Shown one piece after another: positions 21,665 to 33,600 of a stretch of DNA of 64,000 nt. A program made the translations under genes and the position numbers. Under the pieces are notes generated by a model. That model had not been told where the DNA came from and ran no database searches. It saw only the letters and a list, made by a program, of their open reading frames with translations. Within the stretch, counting starts at the first letter, position 1; every line of letters begins with the position of its first letter. The DNA comes from Ligula intestinalis (Eukaryota; Platyhelminthes; Cestoda; Diphyllobothriidea; Diphyllobothriidae), in NCBI GenBank assembly GCA_036362985.1, contig JAYGXS010000004.1:415417-479416 (forward strand). The letters are read 5' to 3'.

Positions 21665-24600
21665 GTAAGTCTTTTTTTGCGAAAACCGCTTAAATGCCGT
21701 GTGCATACTCCCTAGGGACTGCAGATTATTTGTGTATCCGTTTAAACAAGACCGCCTCCATAAAGTCCACTTAAGAAAAAGTAGGGGAAATTAGTTCATG
21801 ATATTTTTTGCATTAGTGCCTTGGCATGACTAATGGTTACTGTGATCATCCGGATGCTATTTATTGCATACGGGGTTTTGATTGCGCATGAAAACGAGCA
21901 CCTTTAGATGAAGGTAGGAAGGTAATAATCAAGGTAGTGATCTGAAGCGTATGCTGCCGTGGATAGCAGTTAATGTCTATGGTTTGGCTCATACAGAAGT
22001 GCCAGGACGTGGAATTTAATCTCGGGTTCGAATTTAGGCATATCCGATAACATCAGTGTGTATGCCCTTGGCCTGTGATCAGTTCAGTTCAGTTTTATTG
22101 AAGGACCGGTAGGCAAATGCATTTTATCGCCCTATTAGTGACATAGTGACTGAAAATGTGTCGATACAATAGTTCAGGATGCACGTTATCTTAAAGATTG
22201 CCAGCTAGTGCGCTTTATTCATACAGTAGGATTGACTATTCGCTTTTATGTTAGGGACGAAAATTATGTCGAACAAAGGCGGATTCTGCAGTTTCGCACT
22301 TACTTGTACTTGTAACGGCATTCACCTCGGGCGGGTTGAGCCGGCATCAGTTTTGACGTTGACTGCAGTTTCGTACACCTGATACTCTATTTTCCGAGGA
22401 TGGTCGCTTGCTTGTTGATGGGAAGTTTATCACCCCAGCAGCCCAAAAATTGTCGCTGACCACCTCCATCACATTTTTAGGCGTAGACCTCTTGAACAAA
22501 TACGTGCACTAAACGAAATTTTTCTACGTACCAGATATATCACATGGACATGCATGTTCTCTATTAGGGCTTCACCTGCATAGTACACATTGTGGCCAAT
22601 AATTTCCAACAGTATATTCTGAAAACGTCATCACGCGATCACACAAATGCAGTGCCCACTCCCTTCCCGATCTTGGTTTACAAACTATGTTTCGGTTCCT
22701 GTAAAATTTTGCTCGAAGCGCTATTTCCCATTCCTTTTAGGGAGTACTGTATTTGTCCCATCATTCTGCCTCTTCGGTGAAGATGCGAATGAGAACCGCA
22801 GGGCTTTCGAGCTATCTGCCATGAAGTTCCCCGTGCGTAAGTGCCTAGTAATCCCAATTGTATTTTATTCAACAATGAATACCCCATCCCTTGTCCGATT
22901 CAGTCCACTCGTTTCATTTTTCTATGTTCACGCGCTTTATTTGACCTTGATTATGCATGCTCTTGTCAGTTTCTATGACTTTGCCGTTAGTAGTTTCTTC
23001 CAACCTGACAATCAGTGGCAGTGGGTCCTTGAAATTCGACCCATTTCCCTCAATTATGGAAACCGAACCCCTATTTTCCAATAACTACAACAGCGCCTTG
23101 ACGTTGAATTTCGGCATAAGTAGACTTTTCGTCGCCCCGGTTTTCAGTCGTCACTCGCGCGCACAACTAAGCTTTCGCACTCTTATGGGAGTGCTGACAA
23201 ACAAGATGCCCAGTATACGCATATTTTGTGGCGATGGAATATTACGTCGTGTATATAGACACTTTTCGAGGATTGTGAGAAGCAAAGTCCATAGAAGTTT
23301 TATCCATCACCTTGGTTTTTGCCTAGTATTGGAGTGTTGGCAGAAAGCATAGGGCTTCTATTCCTCTGGCCATTGATTTTTTCCATGCAATGATTGGTCT
23401 GTTGCAACTGAGAAACGATCACTCCGCTGTAGTAAAGCCTGAAGACCATGACTCGAACAGTTCGCGGCTCACACGATTGTGACCTGCGAGGACTTCGGTC
23501 TCGCTAACCTAAAAAATATGGCTGGGTCCCGTCGAATGAGCTGCAAACTGGGAGATCGCCTCCTGCTTTATCACCACAAACTATAAATAGCTTGAAATTT
23601 GTGCATGTATTACCCTAATCTGCGCATGTCTCACACTATTCTACGGTTACCTATAAATAAGGATTCTCAACAGATTCCGAAACGTCAGGAAAATTAAATT
23701 CCTGTTCCAGTGCTCCCATCTTCTTCTTTTGAACTGCTTTCTGGAACTTGCATATTCGCTTCTATCTGTAATATTGGGGTGTTGGTAGGAAGGATAAGGC
23801 TTCCATTCCTCTGGCCAGTTATTATTTTACATGCAAACAATTAAGTTATTGTCTGTTGTAACTGGATAACGAGGAGAGCACTAGAGGAACCTCTGCAGCA
23901 AAGCGTTTCTTAGAAGTTAACTGCAGGAGCCTGAAAGCTGAGACCAATTAAATCATGATTCTGGTGTTCGATAAAACTTCTTCTCAAAAAATCTTACTTT
24001 TTCACAGCCCAAGTCTGAGACTTGTACGTTATGCAGACGGCAATCGTTCATTTTATATTTATAACAAGTGCGCATTATCGATCCGACTTCAGGAACGTTC
24101 ACACATTTCATAAACCCTGAGACAACCTTATTATCTTCTGTTGTCATGGGCCTCATACTGCTGTTTTATTGGATGCGTTTTAATGATCCAATGTCCAAAG
24201 GAACACTTGAATAAATTATTTGTCTCACTTGTGAAAAACTCGGTGGGATTCGAGCCCGCGCTAGCAAGGGGAGGGCTTTAGTGCGGCCAACGCTTTAGTG
24301 AACTGAGCTATGAGCCGTGCGTTTAAGCACACTTAATCGGTTAACCTTACGTGCCTATTTTATTTACTGACAGCACAGGTACTAATTAAAAACCCAGATA
24401 GTGTTTCGTCGATATTTTACCGCTCTATGGCGCAGCTGCGACGGCTTCGGTGCTTTACTGTCAGTCACTTGATAACTGATTCATAAACCGGTGGGATAAT
24501 TGGCCAGTGTCTCCGTTGTGTCCATCTTCTCCCCCGCTCCAACTGTCGAGTAATTAAAGAAAAACAGCTCGTACTCGAAGTTTAAAACCTGCTTACGAAA

Positions 24601-27600
24601 TCTGTTTCAGGGCCCTGGTACACTAGTCACAATTCGGTGGGTTCGCTAGTGACCAACAGGGCCGATGCGTGAAGTGAACGTGCAGCGTGTTCTGTCATAA
24701 TGCGGGTGTGAAAGTGCCCAATGTTGCCTTCGACACAGACGCTTGTAAAGCGTGCAATTCATAACCGAGTTTTCCTCCTCGACTCGGTAGAGCTCGTCAA
24801 TGCAGTACGTAGGTGCCGATGATGGGGACGAATTCGATCCCTAATGAGACAAACTCCGGGTCATTCGCTCGTCGTTTATGCCCTGCGGCAGACAGGGTAG
24901 CCGTCTCAAAACGTTGTTCCGAATGGCAAAGGCGACGCCATGGTCGCCTTGCCTTGACAAAGAGGTACACGGCATTCACTCTCTCCAGAGAGTCACTTCT
25001 CGTTTAAAGCAGCAGTGTCCACCTTGTAGCGTGCCAGTTTATGAGTGGTTAGGGCCGTTCTACATTCCAGCCGGTTGCTCCCCTGAGTGTCTAAAAAAGC
25101 ATAGGCACTGCAGGCTGCTATCATGAGCGGGTTCACTTTAGTATTCCATAAGGTGGGTGGAGACAGATGGTTGTTTGATTGTTTCGGCCGCGAGTGGTGC
25201 ACCTGCGGGGCGCGATCGGAATGCAGCATTTATTTGGCACCACCTTTCTATCCTCGTCCTTCGCAAGGTGGTAGGTAGTATTATCCCTAAATAGGGCTAC
25301 TTAGACATCTCAGACGGCCAACCGCACTCCTCACCTTCGCCCGGGGTCAAGAAGACCAAATGGGACCCGGCGTTGGCCGCTTCCACCAATGCAGGCCAGA
25401 ACACCGCCTATTTAGTCTTAAACGAGATAAGTCTTTTGCGCTGGTACTACCACACTATTCACCCTCAATCATCTTCAGTCGGTGTCAAGCCAGACTCAAG
25501 AAAACCAAGACTGGTACCGTCACTACTGCTAGCTATGGGTGTAGTTGAGGGATAGTATTGCTGGTTATACTTCTGGCTGCATTATTAGTCAGAAGTGACG
25601 CTGACTAAAGCCAGCACTGGGCACATACCGCCTCAAACTCAACATGAAGTGTAGTATTGGTACTAACACTGACGCTGCCATTTTCCAGAGGTGACTCTCA
25701 TAAAAGCCGACGCATGGGGCTCATATCCCCTTGATCTCAACAAGGAGTGTGAATCTGGGTTTATGCTTTTTCGGGTAACCATATGTTTGAGTGCCAGAGC
25801 ACATCAGAGCTTTCTTTGGTTTCCGTTTACTCATCTCTGCCCACTAAAAGTTGTGTCACATTTTACTCATTTTGGGTTAGGATACTGCTTCTATAGGGAT
25901 TATGCCACTGCTAAGAGTACTAATTATAGTAATCGGACTCTGTGGATAGTATACTATAGTAATATATTACTATAATTGTATCAACAGCTGACATGCATCC
26001 TATTTTGCAAAAGGCATATGATATGGGGAAATATGAGCTCACGCGTGTCCTAGATTTCGTCTGAACTGATTTGTAAGACACACGGATGAGGGTTTACGTC
26101 AGAAATTTTAAAACCATCAAAGTTAGAACCAGCTTTTATAAAATTTACGTTAGACCTAGCTTGAAATATTGCTCGTTTCTATTTAGTCTTCTGTGCGCTA
26201 GTGAAAAGAAGAAAACAGAATCGGTCAATTATGAAGCATAAAGCATGTAACCCACTGGGTCAGCGTTGGTCAGGTCGCGAATGCCTGACATGTGCGCACA
26301 AAAGAACCTCCTGCCATCTCTGCGTCTGACAGGGTCAGTGATCGGTTACCTGCCTTCACTCATCTGCGCCCTCTCTCGCTCCTTGCCACGGCCCCACCTA
26401 GCCCTCACTGTTTCTGGTTAGCCAGCCCCCTATTTACACACCTCACTTGTGTGAAAAGATGAATATTATTTTACTTTGCACATGTTTGTTCGACCATCTA
26501 TTTTGATGAAGTCCACCAATTGCCCCAACAGGTTGGTGCAGGAGGTGACAGCCTCAGGGGGCAGATTATAGTGATGACGGACGTAGTTAGCGCCAACTGC
26601 TTTCCTCACCTTCGCCCGGGGCCATGAAAACAAACGGGAACCGGCGTAGGCTTCTTCCTCCAAAGCAAGCCGAAAAACTGCCTACTTAGTCTTACACGGC
26701 AGTAACCTTTTGCGCTGATATTACCGCACTATTTACCCTCGCTCACCAGGCTGGTACCACTAGTACTGCTACTGCTATTTTTAATACCACTAACTAGGGA
26801 TGTAGCTGAGTCATAGTATTGCTGGTACTATTTCTGGCTGTATTATTAGTCAGCAGTGACGCTGATTAAAGTCGGCATTGGGCACATATCGCTTCAATTT
26901 CAACAAGAAGTGTAGTGGTATTGGTATTAACACTGACGCTACTATTTTTCAAAAGTGACGCTGATTAAACCCAACGCTAGGGCTCATACCCCTTGATCTC
27001 AACAATGAGTGTGAATCTGAGTTTATGCTACTCCAAGTAAATAGATGTTTGATGCCGGGAGCACATGAGGGCTTTCCTTGGTTTCCGCCCTCTCACCTCT
27101 GCCCACCAAAAGCTGTATCACATTTTACAAAGTTTGCTCTAGCATACTGCTGCTAGAAGTACGTGCCTATGCTAAACTGCTAATTCTAATAATTATGTCT
27201 ACTAAGGCCAGTAAATAGTATACTATAATATGGCCTGTGTGTGATTTTCAAGAAGTCGGCACCCGGTATGCACTTCCAATCTGTAAGAGGTAAAGTGATT
27301 AGCTTATGGGTTAGATACAGCGTTAGTAAGTAATAGCACAAGTCCTACCATGCCTTTATATCGTAAAGTTTGCCGTCTGTAGACAACCTATAGCCCTACT
27401 ACAGTATCTATCTGTAGCTTGGAATTTACAGAACGTCTGCTCATATCCCCTCGGTTACAGCAGGGAGTGTGAATCTGGGTTTATGCTATTCCGAGCAAAT
27501 ACATGTTTGATGTCTGGAGCACATCAGGGCTTTCCTTGGTTTCCGCCCTCTCATCTCTGTCCACCAAAAGCTGTGTCACATTTTACTAAGTTTGGTCTAG

Positions 27601-30600
27601 CATACTGCTACTTAAGGCAATATGCCGCTGCTAAGAGCGCCAATTCTAATAATCATCACGGATATTATGTTTCGATGATATATTCCTATAACTGTATCAA
27701 TAGATGACATGCATCTTATTTTTGAAACACGCATAACAGATGGGAATATGAGTTTAAGCGCGTCCTAAACTTCATCCTGGCTGATTTGTAAGAACCCCAG
27801 GCAAGCGTTAACGTCCGGTAGGCAGGTACGACTATCATCAATGACTTGCAGTGAACAGACAATGCTCGCGGGTCGCCTAAGGTCACTCACGATTGCACCT
27901 ATACATTTACTGGCCCGACGATAATTAATCGAAAGCTCGCATATGCCCGTCAACTGGTCTTCTGAACCTGTAGTCGGCTTACGAGGACTGTGTTCACACG
28001 TGTGACCTATTATCCAAACCCAAAATTACTTCATCTTCTTCTACCGTAGGTATAATATCCAGGCCTCCTTATATGGACTGCATATAACACCACGCGAGTT
28101 GTTATGCTCGTTTTCCACCTGCAAGGAACTATTCTTAAAGGCTTCATTTTTTTCTCGGTTTTCAAATGTTAAAACCCAAGATTTTTTTCGTCTTCCAGTA
28201 GCCAAACCGGTGGTCGCACACGGACAGCATGGCGCTGCCCACGATGTAAGTTCTTTTCGCGTGACCATCTACCAGTTGGATTTAAAACTTCTAGTCTTGT
28301 GACATTTTTTCAGTGTGGTCGGAATTTCATGCAAAATGCCGAAATTTACGAAGGATTGATAACCACTCACAAAACCACATTAACGCACGTACCAAAAATT
28401 TGAAATAGTAATTAATAACCTTAGGCGAATTTACTACCTAAGATAAATATTAAAAGTGCTGATTGCTTTTTAAAAAAATAATATTTTCCTAAAAATACCC
28501 AAGTTCCGCAGACATTGAAAATAGCTATAAATTGGTCAAGTAAATGGAGATATGATCGTCAGGTGAATGGATAACCATACAATTTCCCTTTTAGCAAAAC
28601 AAATTTTCTTTAGTCAAATATATTTACACATATTTCAAGTATTGGATTACAATTAGTTTAAGATCTCCCTTTTAAATTCCGTCCACTTTATTTGTACCTT
28701 TTTCAGTGTCTTCAAGATTTCTTCCATAAATGTCGATTGTGTTCGACGTTTTTATCCAAAACCTTTAAAGAAAGATATTCCTTAGGATAATTTACCTAAA
28801 ACGTGTCTTTTTGATATTTTGTCATTATAAGGATAGCAAAGTGGGCCATATTTATAGATTCCTCAAAACAGCAAAACTCATTGTCGATCAACAGAGAAGC
28901 TCACAACAGAAGTGTGATATTTTTAATTTTAACAACTGTCAAAAGCAGTTCACGAATATCTATGCATGTTACCTTTTCTGTCAGAGAGAAAATGGAGAAT
29001 ACTGACCATTTTTTGCTTTGCCTGTTAATAACTGATACCATTTTGGCTGGAAATGAAAGAACTCACTTTTGTGTTTATATTGGAGTATTTTTCATCACAG
29101 CTGATTTTTCGGCGGCACCTTACTGGCAGATAGTATGCAGTAAGCAGCCGTGCCCACAGTAGGCTATCGATCCGCTTACACGCGATGAACGCATCTCGCA
29201 GTCAAATCAATCAACACTTCAAATGTTAAGCTGAATGCCAGAAGCTGAGTCACAGCCAATCGTGCCGGTAGCCAAGCCAGGACAGAAGCTGATTTGGTTC
29301 GATGGACCTAGTTTGCATTCGTTTGTTGCCCTAAATATGTTCTACCTTTGACACTCAAATACTTCTGCTGTTGCGCTGTTCTTGTCGTGTTCTTCCTTGG
29401 GGGACTCACACAAAGCGTAATTGAGCTGTGACACCTGGGCCTTGGCCACCGTTACACCACTGACTACTTTAGGTCCCGTTATAAGAATGTGAATGCAAGA
29501 AGACCTTTCCAAATAACTTGTTTATCAAACTGCAGACGGAGTTTCTCACTTTGACTCTGAAAAGCCCGATTCTACCTGGCTTACCAATGACCCCAGAGCT
29601 TTTCTTTCTTAAAATTCAAATCTACTAGATGATGCTGATTTTCAACGCGAAGGACCTTTCGCGTGTTTCCATACCTTCAGTTCTGCAAAACTTTGAGAAT
29701 CACGACGGTTTCCTGCTGAAAGCCTACGTTATTGGACAGTACTTCCACCTGGTGTGCCGTCCTTCCATTCGAAATCTGCCACATGGCGGTAAGCCTACAG
29801 ATGCATAACCCTTCAGGAATTGGAACTCTTGAGTTGCGTTTCGTTCCCCCTGCTAATCATCTCAGTTTTGCAAATGTAAACATGTCTTCGTCACACCATC
29901 CTGATTTTCTAACTGCCCTGACGTCACTTACTTTATTTTCTGGCGAGCTATAAGGGACTCCGAAGAAGACGATGCGATCACTGGAACAAGGACTTTATTT
30001 TCCTGACGTTCCGGATTCCGTCGGGAATCCTTAGTCATAGGTAATCGTAAACAGGTCTGAGACATGCGCAGACAAGGGGTCTGCGCATGATTGGTTGGTT
30101 GGTAGCCCTTGTTGCATCAGGGGTCCCCGCCGGATCACAAACTGGGTGCAGTTGGGAGACGGAGATAAGCCGCGACCTCGGCCGGCTTGAGCCAAAGGTC
30201 CACGGGGGTGAGTTGGGTGCCTGACCGGGAACTGCAGGCGAAGAGGTGCCGGCAGTCATGCGGCGAGACGCCGCAGTCGGGGCAACTATCTGGAGTGGAC
30301 GGATCGAGTCGGTTTTGGTGCTGGCGAAGGAGCATACCACGGTTAGCTTATGTGGTGTGAGCCTGCACCTACGCGTGTCGCCAGTGCCCCCTGCCTTCAT
30401 TTGGTTTTGGGAGCGCAACCCTACTAACCCCTGCCGTGCCTTGTTCTGGTCCCCGCATTGATCCAGCACATCTTCTGTGCGGCCCGTTTAGAGGGCACCT
30501 TGGTTATACCACCAGATATAGTCTATCGTCTCTTTAACGATCAAAAAACGTTGTTTAGCACGCGTCGTCATTTCAACTCTCCTCGGTCAACTAAGAGTCC

Positions 30601-33600
30601 ATCAATGTTAAGTCCGATGGCGTGATTTTCTCGCCGACATGCTATTATGTTAAGGTTATTTATGAGTATCCTATAGATTATTTCCTAACTGATTTCGGAA
30701 CAATGGTTAGCACCCCGGCATCTAAATCGGAGGAATAGAGTTTCGTACGCCTCTTCAGGCGGGAAATCCAGATCACCAGCCTCATCTACGTTCGGCCGTC
30801 GATTCGAGCTCTCCACAAGGCAGCTGCCGCCTCTTCTCTCTCGAATCTACCGATTGATGGCTCTGCCATCAAAATGGGTTTCCAGTATCTTCACCAGGGA
30901 ACTGTTCTGGACGCAAAATTCAGCTACCACTCCCGGTCCTTTTAGGTGATTATCCACCGATTGCAGCCACGGAAGGAGGGTCATTCGCTGTACCCTGGCG
31001 CAGCTACGCAGTGGCTACTGCATGCTCCTTCGCCAGTACCAACACTGGCTCGACCCATCCATACCCGACTGCGGCGTCTCGCCGCAAGACTGTCGGCACC
31101 TCTTCGCCTGCAGTTCCCGGCCAGGCTCCCAACTTACCCCCGTAAACCTTTGGTTCAAGCCAGCTGAGGTCGCGGTTTTTCTCGGTCTCCCAACTGCACC
31201 CAGTTTGGACTCAGGCGGGGACCCGTAATCCAACAAGGGCTACCAATCAACCAACTTTCGTTATGCTCTTGTACTAAAATGTTTCATCTTAGTAGTTGAA
31301 GCCCACTTAAGAACCCACATCCGATTTGCATCAAATGACGCCCGTAAAGTAGAAGACTCTTCGTTCGCCAGAATGACGGTTTTATTCGTCTGAGGTTTGG
31401 GACTCTTACCGGAGTCCATCATAAGAGAAAATTTAACGTACCAAGAGACTGGATGGGTTGTTTAAGTGCATTTAAGATGAATAATTTAGCGTGGGCCCAG
31501 GATGATAGTTATCTAATCAAGTGTCAGCAAATATGACAGTAGCCTTTCCTCTCACAACCGCTGGCCCCTCTCCCGCAATTACTGTCGTGGTGTACCGTAT
31601 CGCTTCCTCTCATACAATGTCAGCATTGCCCACGGCGCTACGCTCCTCACCGGTAATCCAACAGACATGAGAGAACATCATCCACTTCGGATGAGACTCT
31701 TATATATATTTAATACCGGAATCATGTCTTTATTCGTCTGCGCCTTCGGACTCTTACCGGAGTGCGTCTTCAGAGCTAAAAGCCGCAAAAACCCAGCAGC
31801 AGTTAGAGGAAGTGGGAGCCAATCAAAAAAATAACTCCTCTCCGGAGGCGACAGCATGCTGGTGCCAGATCGATCTATCGATTGACCAAGTTCTTATCAG
31901 AGGCGCAAGTTTCAGTCAATTCGTGGCTCCTCTTATCTCTGGCGTGGGTCATTTTTTATCCTAAAGAATTCCAAGGCTTTTTTTCACTGTTTTCTATTTT
32001 TTTTTCGTTTGATCTACTTTATTGGCTTGTGTCCTTTGGTACGCCACTAAGCTGAGGTACTATTTTTAATAGTACAGTATGCATTTGCACAAATAGGAAG
32101 TTCAAAGCAACGTACCTACTGTTCCATAAAATAAATTGTACTGAACTGAAATCCGTCACCTTGTCTAACAGCCAGTCCGTCTTCCTCTCCAGGCTTTTAA
32201 CTACATGCATTTTTCGAGGTAAACTTATCCGGGTTCTTGGAAAGGCAAAACCATCCGTTTGGATTTTCTGACGCTAAGATGCAGTTTTCATGCTACTGTG
32301 TCGTCCCTTGACTTCTCCGACGGTATCCAGCAGTCACGCGTACGCCAAAACCAATGATAACAACTATCAAGGTTGTACGCTACTATTAGGAGAAATAGTA
32401 GCATATAAATACACAAACCTTAAAAATGGATATTCCAAGTCAAGAGCAAAGGGTGTCGGTCAAGGGGGCGTGGATCTGGTTTTATAAGATTCTAGGAAGC
32501 AGTTCCTGTGGGCTGTGGTGTGGTCTGAAAACACCAGCGCCAAAGGGGGAGGGGGGGGGGGAAACGTGAACAGAGACAATAATGTTGCGGTAAGGGGGGG
32601 GTTGAAGTCAGTGGTGGTGGTGGGGTGGCCTGACGAGTGGTTCCCGCAGTAGCCACGGTTGTTGGGTCAAAAAGGTGGAGGGAGAACGGACAGCTGGCGA
32701 GGTCGGCAGAAGCCCTTGCACTTCCGTGGCCGACCCCGATGCCAGGTGACGATCGCACTTTGCCCCCACGCCCCAGTGACAGTCGGTCGCTGCGCGCAAA
32801 TAGCAGCAATTATCCCGCCCCATGCATCTGCCCTCTGATCAACCCCCAAAACCTAACCCAACTACCCCCTACCCTTCCTCTCCACCGCGGACGCACAAAC
32901 CTCTAAACGCCGACCTCGCCATGCGGGCGACGCATAAGCGATGAATTGTAATTAGACTACACTATTTAGCCCTGTCCATCTGTATAGTTTTAATTACCCT
33001 GCAAATTTTCTGGCCTGACGATGATTTGCTGAAAACATATGTTTGCCAATCTTGACTACTCCCTAATAAGCAAATCTCACGAATCTCTCTCTCTTCACAA
33101 CAGCTACATTGAGTTATTGACTGGCTGCTAAATCCCTCCTGTACGGTCGGCCCTCCTTTCATTGTATTTACCCATTATAACTTTTAGACCATGAGCCGAT
33201 ATCCTTCTGCTCACATAACGTCTCCAAGGCAGGCTGCCACTCGAATCTCAACGACGTAAGTAGACTGAGTGCGTTGAAGAGACGCCTGGATCAACACCTG
33301 TTGACTCTCACCCCGACTTTTAACACCCTATCTAAACGATTAGAGGATAATTTAAAACATACTGCTCCCTAGATCGTTTTTTTAAAGTTAAATTTGGTTC
33401 GGGTGAAATCTTCATAGTGCAAATGGAGTGAACGTGTTGCATGCTGTTATTCCGCAAATGCCTCACTGTTTTAAACATTAATGTTTTAGTATTAGTTTTA
33501 TGTATTTTGCATAACTAATAGGCATATTAATGTTTTGCGACTTAAATACTTATCAAGCATTCCTGTACGGTTTCAATGGAGGTTTTAAGGGCTTCTGTCT

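Noticed and set aside
24243..24325. tRNA gene on the minus strand
   Set aside because: The T-arm is nearly correct but the acceptor stem fails and the anticodon arm is poor.
29680..29681. Splice acceptor at the AG before TTCTGCAAAAC in ITPK1
   Set aside because: The frame upstream of this AG encodes the expected family segment and has a better-phased acceptor at 29628.
30035..30469. 144-codon minus-strand frame
   Set aside because: Shadow frame over the RT C-terminal remnant, which lies in another frame with recognisable Cys-His motifs.
32492..32906. Proline/threonine-rich proteins on both strands
   Set aside because: Overlapping frames on both strands of a GC-rich, G-run sequence; low-complexity artefact.
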